DNA of 64,000 bases from an uncultured Planctomycetota bacterium (GTDB lineage: Bacteria; Planctomycetota; Brocadiia; CAIUPP01): positions 26,541 through 90,540 of the forward strand of contig CAIUPP010000029.1 in NCBI GenBank assembly GCA_903901045.1, given 5' to 3'. The position numbers were made by a program, and so were the translations under genes. The notes under the pieces are model-generated. The model did not search any database and was not told the DNA's origin. It was given only the letters and a program-made list of their open reading frames with translations. Shown piece after piece: positions 53,388 through 61,720 of the stretch. The stretch's first letter is position 1. Each line of letters opens with the position of its first letter.

Positions 53388-53496
53388 CCGTCCGGCCCTG
53401 CAGAAATTGCCGATTATGCCGATAGTGAAAATATAGGGATCCGTGGCGTCAAGTGGGCGCGGGCTGCATGCGCCGCGCCGCAGTGAGGAGCCTGTT

Positions 53497-54015
53497 TTGG
53501 CGGGAAATCAGAGCGGCTATTACGAGGTGGCCATTGGCAAGCGCGCCGTTTACGCGCGTGTGCACGGCCTCGCCTCCATGAACAACTGCCTCTGCCTGCG
53601 CGAGTTCCTCGACAAGCTGCTCGCCGACGGGCACGGCTTCATCATCGTGGACCTGTCCGACTGCACGGGAATGGACAGCACGTTCATGGGGGTTCTGGCG
53701 GGGGCGGCCACGTACGAGCGGCTCGGGCGCACGCCCGGGATTATCGTGGTGAACGCCGACTCTTCGCTGGTGCGCCTGCTGCAGAGCGTGGGGCTGGCGG
53801 AACTGCTGATGATCGAGGAGAAGCCGTTCAAGATCCCGGCGATGGAGTTCGCGCGCCTGGAGGAGCAGGCCAGCGAAGAGGACCGCCTGGCGCTGATCCG
53901 CGCCGCCCATACCCACCTGATCAAAATCAGCGACGAGAATGAGCGGCTCTTCGGCCCGCTGGTGCAGGTGCTCGAAGATGAGATGCGCAAGCGCGGGCTC
54001 TCCGTGCCGGAGTGA
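53497..54015 (+). CDS. STAS-domain anti-sigma-antagonist-like protein with helical C-terminal extension
   Basis: A 172-residue protein. The STAS domain (~8-115) has FIIVDLSDCTGMDSTFMGVL, whose Ser61 (in MDSTFMG) matches the phosphorylated Ser of SpoIIAA-type antagonists, and VNADSSLVRLLQSVGL. A ~50-residue charged helical tail follows. Its partner would be an anti-sigma/HPK-like kinase, which is not encoded nearby. GAGGAG six bases upstream selects TTG 53497, although the frame is open from GTG 53443. It converges with the lipoprotein gene, 28 bases apart. Confidence 0.85.
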   Translation: MAGNQSGYYEVAIGKRAVYARVHGLASMNNCLCLREFLDKLLADGHGFIIVDLSDCTGMDSTFMGVLAGAATYERLGRTPGIIVVNADSSLVRLLQSVGLAELLMIEEKPFKIPAMEFARLEEQASEEDRLALIRAAHTHLIKISDENERLFGPLVQVLEDEMRKRGLSVPE

Positions 54016-54043
54016 TGCGGCCCCCGGCTGACGGATTCGACGT

Positions 54044-54781
54044 TCACGGCCGTTGCGGACTGATCCCCATCACGTCAAACACCCGCTTGTCGCTTCCCAT
54101 GATAACCATGCCGACGCTCCGCCCCGTGTTCGTCGCGAAGTAATCGCTCGCCGCCGCGACCATGTAGGGGACCTGGACGCGCATGTCGACGATGTAATAA
54201 TACTGAACCAGGAAGATGCCCCCCTCGACATTGTTCGGCACCTTGGAGTTGCTCGTGACGGTGGTCTTCCAGACCGGCTTCTGCCGGCCGGGACTCTTCA
54301 GGTCGTGCGCCTCAAGGACCAGCGTGATCGGGTAGCTCGAAACCTGCGTCGACTCCGTCGTGGGCGCCGTGGTGTACCACATCCAGCCGACCGGATAGAT
54401 GACGCCGGCGGAAGTCGTGTAGGTCTTGGTAGTCGTCTGCGGATTCCCCAGCCCATACCCCATGCTGATGAGCAGGTCCGCCTTCGGGTCGCTCTCGACG
54501 CGCTGGTATCCTCGCTTGGCCAGCGCGCGCTCCACGTAGCCGGCGAACTCTGTGAACTGCAAGTCGTCGTCGGGAACGTCCTTCATGGAGGAGACCAGCA
54601 CGTACGCCTTTCCTTTCGAATTGGCGTCCGGGGCAGCCAGCGAATCGATCCCCATTTCGAACCGGAAGCACGCCTGCACCTGGCCGGGGAATGGCGTGGG
54701 GGCGGCATAGCAGCCCGCGACGACCCCGATGGCCAGACAGACGCAGAAAAGTCCCGCGGCGCGCGTTGCTACAGGCATCAT
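54044..54781 (-). CDS. DUF4136-like lipoprotein
   Basis: A 245-residue predicted lipoprotein: a signal sequence with lipobox VVAGC (Cys ~24), then a DUF4136-like body. Landmarks are AYVLVSSMKDVPDDDLQF, FAGYVERALAKRGYQRV, PKADLLISMGYGL and a Tyr-rich YPVGWMWYTTAP stretch in place of the usual Gly/Tyr repeat. It is likely anchored in an outer or inner membrane. Function is unknown. A TTGTCG-N17-TATAGG promoter candidate lies just upstream. Confidence 0.82.
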   Translation of the reverse strand: MMPVATRAAGLFCVCLAIGVVAGCYAAPTPFPGQVQACFRFEMGIDSLAAPDANSKGKAYVLVSSMKDVPDDDLQFTEFAGYVERALAKRGYQRVESDPKADLLISMGYGLGNPQTTTKTYTTSAGVIYPVGWMWYTTAPTTESTQVSSYPITLVLEAHDLKSPGRQKPVWKTTVTSNSKVPNNVEGGIFLVQYYYIVDMRVQVPYMVAAASDYFATNTGRSVGMVIMGSDKRVFDVMGISPQRP

Positions 54782-54805
54782 GATCTCCTGTCAGGCCCAT
54801 ACGGA

Positions 54806-54834
54806 CCTATAGGTCGCGCACTTCTGCGCGACAA
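54806..54834 (-). promoter_or_regulatory. Candidate promoter of the lipoprotein gene
   Basis: On the - strand TTGTCG, 17 bases, TATAGG, about 25 bases before the ATG at 54781. The spacer contains a GCGCAGAAGTGCGC palindrome that could be an operator. Confidence 0.45.
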
Positions 54835-54912
54835 CTCTCAGACGCCCCAATCGCGGGCAATATAACACAGCCGACAGCGGCAGCGCCACACCGCCGGGGC
54901 AGCGAGTCCGAT

Positions 54913-54941
54913 TTGACTTCACGCCCCTCATGCTTTACACT
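54913..54941 (+). promoter_or_regulatory. Near-consensus sigma70 promoter of the PEP carboxykinase gene
   Basis: TTGACT (54913-54918), 17 bases, TACACT (54936-54941). It leaves a ~95-base leader before ATG 55041 and excludes an in-frame ATG at 54930. Confidence 0.68.
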
Positions 54942-55040
54942 ACCGCCCCCAAGGAATCCCCCATCAAGGTGACGCCGCTCGCAAAGAGCGCGGCAAGGGA
55001 AACTCTACACTTTGACAGCCGTTTTGAAGGCAGGACTGAG

Positions 55041-56915
55041 ATGGAAGAGAACCACGAGACATTGCTGAAGAACAAGCTCCGCGCCGAAGAGTACCGCAAG
55101 CTTCTCGCCGTCAAGAACGCCGAGGTGCGCCGCTTCGTGGCGGACGCGCTGACGCTGTGCACCCCCGACGACGTGTTCGTCTGCACCGACGCCCCGGAGG
55201 ACATCGCGCACGTCCGGGAGCAGGTGGTCGCCGGCGGCGAGGAGAAGGCGCTGAAGGTTTCCGGCCACACCTACCACTTCGACGGGATGAACGACCAGGG
55301 GCGCGACCGCGAAGTGACCAAGTACCTCGTTCCCAGGAACGAATCGATGAGCGCGTCGCTCAACCAGATCGAGCGCGAGCAGGGGCTCGCCGAAGTGCGC
55401 GGCCTGCTCCAGGGGCAGATGAAGGGGCGCACGATGGTCGTACGCTTCCTCTCGCTGGGGCCGACCGGCTCCCCCTTCAGCATCGGCTGCGTGCAGTGCA
55501 CCGATTCCTGGTACGTGGCGCACAGCGAAGACCTGCTCTACCGCGCGGCGTACAACCATTTCGCCGGGCAGGATGCGCCGTTCTTCGCCTTCCTGCACTC
55601 GGCGGGGCGGATGAACGCGGAGATGGTCAGCGTGGATGCGGACAAGAAGCGCATCTACATCGACCACACGAAGGAGACGATCTACAGCGTCAACACGCAG
55701 TACGCGGGGAACACCGTGGGGCTGAAGAAGCTCGCGCTGCGCCTGACCATCCGCAAGGCGGACCGCGAGCACTGGCTGGCCGAGCACATGTTCCTGATGG
55801 GGGTGCACGGGCCGAAGGGGCGCAAGACCTACTTCGCCGGCGCGTTCCCCAGCGCCTGCGGCAAGACCTCCACGGCGATGCTCCCGGGGGAAACGATCCT
55901 GGGGGACGACATCGCCTACTTCCGCAACATCGGCGGACAGGCGCGCGCCGTCAACGCCGAGAGCGGCATCTTCGGCATTATCCAGAGCATCAACCCCAGC
56001 GACGACCCGGTCATCCACAAGGTCCTCACCACGCCGGGCGAGGTGGTCTTCTCGAACATCCTGGTGAAGGACGGCAAGCCGTACTGGCTGAACATGGGAT
56101 GCGACCTGCCGAAGGATGGCGTGAACTTCTCCGGCAAGTGGTTCGAGGGGAAGAAGGATGAGAAGGGGGCGCTGATTCCGGCGGCCCACAAGAACGCGCG
56201 TTACGCCGTCAGCCTGCCCGCGCTGGCTAACGTCGACTCGGAGCTCGAGAACCCGAACGGCGTCGAGGTCTCCGGCATCCTGTACGGCGGGCGCGACGCG
56301 AGCATCTCCGTCCCGGTGCAGCAGAGCTTCGATTGGGAGCATGGCATCGTCACCTTCGGCGCGGCGCTGGAGACGGAGACTACCTTCGCCATCATCGGCA
56401 AGGAGGGAGTCACCGAGATCAACGTGATGAGCATCCAGGACTTCCTGGCGGTCCCCATCGGCAAGTACATCAAGAACAACCTGGAGTTTGCCCAGGGCCT
56501 CACGCGCCGGCCGCTGATTTTCGGGGTGAACTACTTCCAGCGCGGCAAGGACGGCAAGTTCCTCACCGGCATCCGCGACAAGGCGGTCTGGGTGAAGTGG
56601 ATGGAGTTGCGCGTCCACGCCGAGGCCGGCGCGCTGCGCACACCCACGGGGATGATCCCGAAGCTGGCCGACCTACAGAAGCTGTTCAAGCAGGTGCTCA
56701 AGAAAGAGTACACGCAGGAGCAGTACGTCGAGCAGTTCACCTTGCGCATCCCGGAGAACCTGGCCAAGCTCGACCGCGTCGAGAAGTTCCACCGCTCCGA
56801 GATGAGGGAGATGCCGGCGGCGCTGTTCACCATCCTCGACGCCCAGCGCAAACGCCTCCTCGCCGCGCAGAAACAGTTAGGCGACTACGTCTCGCCGCTG
56901 AAGTTGTCGGAATAG
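55041..56915 (+). CDS. pckG: Phosphoenolpyruvate carboxykinase (GTP)
   Basis: A 624-residue GTP-dependent PEP carboxykinase, which interconverts oxaloacetate + GTP and PEP + GDP + CO2. The P-loop is FPSACGKTSTAMLPG with the active-site Cys273. GPTGSPFSIGCVQCTDSWY, GDDIAYFRNIGG (metal-binding Asp) and GVEVSGILYGGRDA are standard blocks. Length fits the GTP family. ATG 55041 has AGGA five bases upstream and a promoter 100 bases ahead. In this context it probably serves gluconeogenesis or anaplerosis. Confidence 0.96.
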   Translation: MEENHETLLKNKLRAEEYRKLLAVKNAEVRRFVADALTLCTPDDVFVCTDAPEDIAHVREQVVAGGEEKALKVSGHTYHFDGMNDQGRDREVTKYLVPRNESMSASLNQIEREQGLAEVRGLLQGQMKGRTMVVRFLSLGPTGSPFSIGCVQCTDSWYVAHSEDLLYRAAYNHFAGQDAPFFAFLHSAGRMNAEMVSVDADKKRIYIDHTKETIYSVNTQYAGNTVGLKKLALRLTIRKADREHWLAEHMFLMGVHGPKGRKTYFAGAFPSACGKTSTAMLPGETILGDDIAYFRNIGGQARAVNAESGIFGIIQSINPSDDPVIHKVLTTPGEVVFSNILVKDGKPYWLNMGCDLPKDGVNFSGKWFEGKKDEKGALIPAAHKNARYAVSLPALANVDSELENPNGVEVSGILYGGRDASISVPVQQSFDWEHGIVTFGAALETETTFAIIGKEGVTEINVMSIQDFLAVPIGKYIKNNLEFAQGLTRRPLIFGVNYFQRGKDGKFLTGIRDKAVWVKWMELRVHAEAGALRTPTGMIPKLADLQKLFKQVLKKEYTQEQYVEQFTLRIPENLAKLDRVEKFHRSEMREMPAALFTILDAQRKRLLAAQKQLGDYVSPLKLSE

Positions 56916-56939
56916 CCGGCGGCGCGCGCTGCCGGCGTC

Positions 56940-57030
56940 GTAGGGGCAAGGTATGCCTTGCCCCCGGAACCGCCTGCGATACACAAAGAACCTTGCGAAG
57001 GTCAAACGAACCTTCGCAAGGTTTTCTTTT
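56940..57030. repeat. Compound D+C repeat, copy 1 (upstream of toxin-antitoxin pair)
   Basis: GTAGGGGCAAGGTATGCCTT hairpin, a GCGATACACAAAGAACC linker and CCTTGCGAAGG/CCTTCGCAAGG hairpin with AAACGAA loop, ending in a T-rich run that could terminate PEP carboxykinase transcription. Nearly identical to 57656-57749. Confidence 0.9.
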
Positions 57031-57073
57031 TCCATGCCCATCCCAATAGCCCCCTTGAACGTGGTCCGCCCGC

Positions 57074-57102
57074 TTGACGGCGTGCCGTCATGCGGTTATG
57101 CT
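57074..57102 (+). promoter_or_regulatory. Near-consensus sigma70 promoter of the toxin-antitoxin pair
   Basis: TTGACG (57074-57079), 17 bases, TATGCT (57097-57102), 25 bases before ATG 57127. The spacer contains GCGTGCCGTCATGC with partial dyad symmetry, a possible antitoxin operator. Confidence 0.68.
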
Positions 57103-57126
57103 GGCAGACGAGAGAGGAGGAGCGCC

Positions 57127-57360
57127 ATGAATGCTCCATCGAAGAAGGCGACCATTTACCTCGACGCAAGAATCCACAGGGCGCTGCGCATCAAGGCCGC
57201 AGAGACGAACCGGCCCATGTCTCAGCTTGTCAACGACGCTATCGCCGAATCGCTCCGCGAGGACGAGGAGGACCTGTCGGCGTTCAAAAAACGCGCGCAC
57301 GAACCGCTCGTCAGCTTCGAGCAGGCCCTGAAGGAACTGAAACGGGATGGCAAGATATGA
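57127..57360 (+). CDS. Ribbon-helix-helix antitoxin
   Basis: A 77-residue RHH/CopG-type protein. The N-terminal strand KATIYLDARIHRALRIKA and helix RPMSQLVNDAIAESLRED form the DNA-binding fold; the acidic C-terminus (EDEEDLSAFKKRA) would wrap the toxin. AGGAGG precedes ATG 57127. Its last codons overlap the toxin gene by 14 bases. Expected to neutralise the toxin and repress its own promoter. Confidence 0.9.
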   Translation: MNAPSKKATIYLDARIHRALRIKAAETNRPMSQLVNDAIAESLREDEEDLSAFKKRAHEPLVSFEQALKELKRDGKI

Positions 57361-57607
57361 AGTTCTCTTGCGGCAATCGGTCCTGAAGAAGGACCTGGTC
57401 CGCATCCCGAAGGCGGACCTTCGGCGAATTGTTGAAGTGATCCGATCTCTCGGCGACAATCCCCGGGCGCCAGGCGCGAAGAAGCTCTCCGGGCAGGAGT
57501 GCTATCGCGTTCGCCAGGGCGACTACCGCGTCGTCTATTCGATTCAGGACGCGGAGCGGTCGGTCTGGGTCGTCAAGGTCGGGCATCGGAAGGACGTTTA
57601 CCGCTGA
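57347..57607 (+). CDS. RelE/ParE-family toxin
   Basis: An 86-residue basic protein of the RelE/ParE fold: YEVLLRQSVLKKDLVRIP at the start, LGDNPRAPGAKKLSGQECYRV in the middle (residues in two blocks, NPRAPGAKKLSG and YRVRQGDYRVVYSI), and VVKVGHRKDVYR at the end. The Arg/Lys/Tyr positions of RelE-type mRNA interferases are kept. It overlaps the antitoxin gene, as usual for such pairs. Confidence 0.92.
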   Translation: MARYEVLLRQSVLKKDLVRIPKADLRRIVEVIRSLGDNPRAPGAKKLSGQECYRVRQGDYRVVYSIQDAERSVWVVKVGHRKDVYR

Positions 57608-57655
57608 CGATTGCTTTGAACGAAGCCTAGAGACCCGCAGCGCACTTTCCGGATT

Positions 57656-57749
57656 GTAGGGGCAAGGCATGCCTTGCCCCGGAACCGCTCGCGATACACA
57701 AAGAACCTCGCGAAGGTCAAACGAACCTTCGCAAGGTTTTTTCTTTCGC
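57656..57749. repeat. Compound D+C repeat, copy 2 (downstream of toxin-antitoxin pair)
   Basis: Same order as copy 1: GTAGGGGCAAGGCATGCCTT hairpin, GCGATACACAAAGAACC linker, CCTCGCGAAGG/CCTTCGCAAGG hairpin, T-run. Same orientation as copy 1, so the pair forms direct repeats around the toxin-antitoxin genes. Confidence 0.9.
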
Positions 57750-57776
57750 TCGGCAACCCGCGGCGTGAACGTGTTC

Positions 57777-58445
57777 CTACGGCTCGTCGAAAACCAGCTT
57801 CTTCCGCTTCGCCCCGAGCTTCACCAGCGACTCATTGACGTCCATGATGAACTGCGGCGGGCCGCAGACGTAGAAGTACTGGCTGAAGTCCCGGACCTTT
57901 TCCTTCAGCAGCGCCTCGGTGATCGGGCGGCGCTCGTATCCCGGGCGCTTCTCCTGCGTGAGCGTGAAGGTGCAGCGCTCCCCCAGGAAGCTCTTCAACT
58001 CGCGCTCCAGGATGATGTCCTCCCACCGTTTGTTGGAGAAGATCAGGCTGCTCCCGCGCAGCTTCCCTTCCTGCTCCATTTGCCGCAGCAGGGCAATGAA
58101 CGGCGTGATGCCCGCGCCGCCGGCGATGAACGTCCCCCGCCCCTTGTACGCGATGTCGCCGAACGCGTCGGCCAGAAGAAGTTCCGCGCCGGGGGCGAGG
58201 TTGTGCAGCTTCTGTGTCAGGCCGTGGCGATCCGGGTACTGCTTGATGGTGAATTCGACCACGTCCGCGCCGGCCGGCCCCGTCGGCGTGAAGGGATGCG
58301 CTTCCTCCTTCAGGCCGGGCTTGTTGATGGCCAGCAGCGTCCCCTGGCCGGGAGTCCATCGAAACCCTTTCGGCCGGGTGAGGACCAGGCGCTTCACGTC
58401 GTGCGTCACGAATTCCGTCATGAGCAGCCGCGCTTTGTAGGCCAT
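57777..58445 (-). CDS. FAD/NAD(P)-binding ferredoxin-reductase-like oxidoreductase
   Basis: A 222-residue FNR-type reductase without a ferredoxin domain. The FAD-binding barrel has FRWTPGQGTLLAI and HPFTPTGP (in place of the RxYS/T motif), the NAD(P) site GRGTFIAGGAGITPFIALL, and the C-terminal YVCGPPQFIMDVNESLVKLG. It probably passes electrons between NAD(P)H and a separate ferredoxin or the neighbouring activator protein, but its partner is not known. AAGGGAG precedes ATG 58445. Confidence 0.88.
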   Translation of the reverse strand: MAYKARLLMTEFVTHDVKRLVLTRPKGFRWTPGQGTLLAINKPGLKEEAHPFTPTGPAGADVVEFTIKQYPDRHGLTQKLHNLAPGAELLLADAFGDIAYKGRGTFIAGGAGITPFIALLRQMEQEGKLRGSSLIFSNKRWEDIILERELKSFLGERCTFTLTQEKRPGYERRPITEALLKEKVRDFSQYFYVCGPPQFIMDVNESLVKLGAKRKKLVFDEP

Positions 58446-58773
58446 TGCGCTCCCTTCCTTGCTAGAGCAGCCCCACGCCAATCGAGGCTACCCCGGCGTC
58501 TGCGCCGAGTCAATGCGCCGGCAGGGAACCGCACACCGTTGTCCAATTGGCCGTCATTGCGAGGGCCGCTTGCGGCCCGTGGCAATCCCCCTGCTTTCCG
58601 TTTCTTCGGGCCACTCCGATAACCGTTGCACAATACCTTTCGCACGTTTCGCGTATTTCGTAGTTCGCCTTCACTCCCTCGCCCACGTCCATCTTGACCG
58701 CCGCGCCACCCTGCCGTTAGCATAATGAAAGCAGGCGATGCGCCCGCTTTCCGTTTTCGACAGGAGCCGTCGG
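58446..58773. other. Divergent intergenic region, 328 bases
   Basis: Between the reductase (-) and phosphatase (+) genes. Holds the F-type repeat at 58553-58590 and a weak + strand promoter candidate (TTGACC at 58694 with TTAGCATAAT downstream). The stretch 58600-58660 is less GC-rich than its surroundings. No gene is seen. Confidence 0.5.
58553..58590. repeat. F-type inverted repeat
   Basis: GTCATTGCGAGGGCCGC, GCGGCCC and GTGGCAATCCCC: nested complementary arms in 38 bases. Related to 44381-44453. Confidence 0.7.
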
Positions 58774-59238
58774 ATGGAGCGACCGGAGGGATTCAGTTGG
58801 GTGGCGCCGGGGTTGCTGGCGGCGACGGCGCGCCCCGCCGACGCGCACGCGGCGCTGGAGTTTTTCCGCGAGGAGGGGATCACGTCGATCGTGAGCCTCA
58901 CCGAACGCCCCTTCGCCCCCGCGGCGTACCTGGAGGAGTTCGGGTTCGACTACCACCACATCCCCGTTGAGGACTTCAGCGCGCCGGAGATGGATCAGGT
59001 CGAGGAGTTCGTCGCCATCGTGAAGAAGGCGAAGGAGGAAGGGGGCCGGGTGGTGGTGCACTGCGCGGCCGGACGGGGGCGCACCGGGACGATGCTGGCC
59101 TGCTACTTCGTCAGCATGGGCATGACCCCCGAAGAGGCGCTGGCCAAGGTCCGCGCGCTGCGACCCGGATCGGTGGAAACGGAGTTGCAGGAGGACGCGG
59201 TGCGGGAGTATGCGCGGCGGGTGAGGCGGAACGGATGA
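58774..59238 (+). CDS. Dual-specificity / protein-tyrosine phosphatase-like protein
   Basis: A 154-residue phosphatase of the compact DSP fold. The active-site loop HCAAGRGRTGT has nucleophile Cys97 and Arg103 (C-x5-R); the likely general-acid Asp is in PVEDFSAPEM. FSWVAPGLLAATARPAD is a typical opening of the DUSP23-like group. It removes phosphate from proteins, RNA or small molecules. AGGAG eight bases upstream selects ATG 58774 rather than the ATG at 58738. Confidence 0.9.
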   Translation: MERPEGFSWVAPGLLAATARPADAHAALEFFREEGITSIVSLTERPFAPAAYLEEFGFDYHHIPVEDFSAPEMDQVEEFVAIVKKAKEEGGRVVVHCAAGRGRTGTMLACYFVSMGMTPEEALAKVRALRPGSVETELQEDAVREYARRVRRNG

Positions 59239-59394
59239 ATGGCGATTGGCGAATAGCGAATTGCGATTTCGGAATGAGGGCCGCGCGAACGGGCCGCCGC
59301 GCGGACATCAGAACACAACGCTCAAGCGCCGGGATATCCGGCGTCCTGCATCATGTCACGCCCCTCTGGCAGGCCCCTGAAGAACGGGCTTTAT

Positions 59395-59485
59395 GTCATG
59401 CTGAACGCAGTGAAGCATCTTTCTGAGTCAGGCCCAATCGAGCGTCCAGCCCTCCGAAAGATTCTTCGCTGGCGCTCAGAATGAC
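59395..59485. repeat. G-type long inverted repeat
   Basis: GTCATGCTGAACGC...GAAGCATCTTTC at the left pairs imperfectly with GAAAGATTCTTCGCTGGCGC...CAGAATGAC at the right, around a ~30-base centre. It resembles a dispersed hairpin common in environmental genomes. Confidence 0.75.
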
Positions 59486-59558
59486 TTCTCTAGCGGCCTG
59501 CTAGCCCTACCTGCGCCGGAGCCACCCGATCTTGCCGCCGAACGTTGGACGGCATAAC

Positions 59559-59601
59559 TTGAACGTCGGACGTTGAACGTCGGATGTTGAACGTCGAATC
59601 C
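59559..59601. repeat. Three-unit tandem repeat (TTGAACGTCGGA type)
   Basis: TTGAACGTCGGACG, TTGAACGTCGGATG and TTGAACGTCGAATC in a row, right at the 3' end of the corrinoid-activator gene (stop at 59603). Confidence 0.75.
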
Positions 59602-59602
59602 G

Positions 59603-61453
59603 TCAACTTTCCGGGAACATCATCGCGCTGGTGAACTCATCCTGGAAGTCGGCGCGGCCGGCCAGTTCGAGGTACTGGGTGCGCTCGCCGATCTGGTTCG
59701 CCTCCATCTTGCACTTGCGCGAGAGCAGCGCCATGCGCGCCCCCGCCCCCGCCGCGTTACCGATGTACAGGATTTTCTCGCTGGGGATCTGCGGCAGCAG
59801 CCCGATGCGCTTGGCCATGCTGCGGCGGATGAAGTTCCCGAATGCGCCGGCCAGCAGGATGTGATCGAGATCCTCCGCCTTCACGCCGAACTCCTTCATC
59901 AGAATCGCTGCGCCCGCCGCGATGGCCCCCTTGGCCAGTTGCAGCTCGCGGATGTCGCGCTGCGTCAAGACGATGTCCGCGCCGATCTGCGTCTCCTCGC
60001 GCGGTATCAGCAGGAACTCCACCCCCTTCTCCCCCTCGCGCACGCGGCGCTTGATCGCCTCCGGCATGGAGGAGGGCAACTCATCGGGGGGCAGCAGGCG
60101 GCCGGTGGACTCGATGCAGCCGACGCGCAGCAACTCCGCGACCAGGTCGATCAGCGCCGTGCCGCACAGCCCGCGCGGCGGGACGTTGCCGATGACGTTG
60201 CACTGGATATCGAAGTCGATGAGCACCTTGTCGATGGCGCCGTCGGCGGCGCGCATGCCAAAACGGATGCGCGCCCCTTCAAACGCCGGCCCGGCGGCGG
60301 TGGAGCAGGCGAGGAGCCGGTCGCGATTGCCGATCACCAGTTCGCCGTTGGTGCCGATGTCGATCGCCAGCGCGCGCCCGGTCGCCTCGTGCATCCCGGC
60401 GGCCAGCACCACGCCCACGGTGTCGGAGCCGACGAAGCCGGCCACGTTGGGCAGGACATGCACGATGCCGTGCGGGTGGATCTGCAGCCCGAGGTCGCGC
60501 CCCTGGACGTTGACGGCGCGGCGCACGGCGGCGACGTACGGCGCCTGCGCGATGAATTCCGGGTTGATGCCGAGGAAGAGATGGCTCATGGTGGTGTTCC
60601 CCACCACGGTCGCCTCGTACAGATGCTCGGAGGCGACCCCCGCCTGCCGGCAGCAGTCGGCGATGATCTCGTTCAGGCCGCCCATGATCTTGTGCTGCAG
60701 CTCCTGCAATCCCCCCGGCTCGCAGGCGCGGTGGATGCGGCTGACTACGTCGTCGCCGAGAGGAATTTGCGGATTGGTGCGCGCGGCGACGGCCAGCTCG
60801 CGCCCGGTGGTGAGGTCTATCAGGAAGCCGACCACCGTGGTGGTGCCGATATCGAAGGCCATGCCGTAGTTTCGCGCGGTGGTGTCGCCTGCTTCGAGGG
60901 CGACGACGCGCCCCTCGGCGACGGCGACGGTGACGTCGAACTGCTTCTCGCGCAGAATGCGCGGCATTTCGCGCAGCACCTCCAGGCCGGGGTGGACCTT
61001 CTTCTCTTCGAGGGCCGCCAGCAGGCGGTCCTCGTCGGCGCGCTGATCCTCCAGCCCGGGCGGGGTGAGGGTCAGATGGCGCTTGCTGACGGTGGGATGC
61101 AGCGGCACGTCGCGCCCCTGGCCGTTGGTGAGGATGCGATGCTCGAAGAGGCGCGCGGCGACGGGAACGCTGACGAACATCTCCCCGGTGACGCGCGTCT
61201 GGCAGGCCAGGCGCACGCCGCGCGCGATCTCATCGGAGGAGAGGTGGCGGCGGTCGGCCTCGCCCGCCGGGGGGGCGCCGCGCGAAATTTCCACCCGGCA
61301 CTTGCCGCAAGAGCCCGCGCCGCCGCAGGGGGTCTCGATGACGATCCCCGCGCGCACCGCCGCCTCGATCAACGCGGTGCCCGGCAGCACGGACACGGCG
61401 CGCCCCTCCGGTTCGAAGGTGACTTTGACGGGCTCGTGGTGCTCGACGGACAT
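59603..61453 (-). CDS. RACo-type corrinoid activation protein (2Fe-2S ferredoxin + DUF4445/ASKHA)
   Basis: A 616-residue protein of the RamA/RACo-like group that reduces inactive Co(II) corrinoid back to Co(I) using ATP. The N-terminal [2Fe-2S] domain has CGGAGSCGKC (Cys43, 49, 52) and a fourth Cys in RLACQTRV. A linker follows, then the ASKHA ATPase-like domain: NYGMAFDIGTTTVVGFLIDL, VVGNTTMSHLFLG, LAIDIGTNGELVI and HILLAGAFGNFIRRSMA. Known activators serve corrinoid methyltransferase systems; the two MttB-like and two UroD-like genes in this window could be its clients (inference). A TTGAAC-N18-TATATT promoter lies upstream. Confidence 0.93.
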   Translation of the reverse strand: MSVEHHEPVKVTFEPEGRAVSVLPGTALIEAAVRAGIVIETPCGGAGSCGKCRVEISRGAPPAGEADRRHLSSDEIARGVRLACQTRVTGEMFVSVPVAARLFEHRILTNGQGRDVPLHPTVSKRHLTLTPPGLEDQRADEDRLLAALEEKKVHPGLEVLREMPRILREKQFDVTVAVAEGRVVALEAGDTTARNYGMAFDIGTTTVVGFLIDLTTGRELAVAARTNPQIPLGDDVVSRIHRACEPGGLQELQHKIMGGLNEIIADCCRQAGVASEHLYEATVVGNTTMSHLFLGINPEFIAQAPYVAAVRRAVNVQGRDLGLQIHPHGIVHVLPNVAGFVGSDTVGVVLAAGMHEATGRALAIDIGTNGELVIGNRDRLLACSTAAGPAFEGARIRFGMRAADGAIDKVLIDFDIQCNVIGNVPPRGLCGTALIDLVAELLRVGCIESTGRLLPPDELPSSMPEAIKRRVREGEKGVEFLLIPREETQIGADIVLTQRDIRELQLAKGAIAAGAAILMKEFGVKAEDLDHILLAGAFGNFIRRSMAKRIGLLPQIPSEKILYIGNAAGAGARMALLSRKCKMEANQIGERTQYLELAGRADFQDEFTSAMMFPES

Positions 61454-61485
61454 GGCGCTTTCCTTTCAAGAATTTCAGATTCCCG

Positions 61486-61515
61486 AATATAGCAGAAGCG
61501 GCGGCGGGGGTTCAA
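61486..61515 (-). promoter_or_regulatory. Candidate promoter of the corrinoid-activator gene
   Basis: On the - strand TTGAAC, 18 bases, TATATT, ~33 bases before ATG 61453. Confidence 0.55.
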
Positions 61516-61540
61516 TGATGGGCGCGGCAGTCCGTTTGTA

Positions 61541-61561
61541 GGGGCGCAGCATGCTGCGCCC
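61541..61561. repeat. Palindrome D variant
   Basis: GGGGCGCAGCATGCTGCGCC, the same element as at 43030, here preceded by TTGTA. Confidence 0.8.
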
Positions 61562-61593
61562 TGATTCCCGCGCACGCGCCCCGCGCCGGGAAG

Positions 61594-61650
61594 AGAAAGG
61601 GGGTCAGGCATCTTTTCGCAACGGCGAAAAGCAGCCAGACCCCGTTTCTT
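61594..61650. repeat. Family E palindrome pair, degenerate, intergenic
   Basis: GAAAGGGGGTCAGGCATCTTT and GAAAAGCAGCCAGACCCCGTTTC around GCAACGGC: the same plan as the in-gene pair at 52490-52545. Confidence 0.75.
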
Positions 61651-61720
61651 CCCCAAGCTCTTTTGTTCCCGGACCCTTTGCCCCCCAGGCTCCTTCTTCT
61701 CCGTCGCAATCCGCCATCGG

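Larger units (their letters stand above)
59239..59602. other. Gene-free stretch of 364 bases
   Basis: Contains the G-type ~90-base inverted repeat (59395-59485) and a short tandem array (59559-59601). No coding region or RNA gene is seen. Confidence 0.55.
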
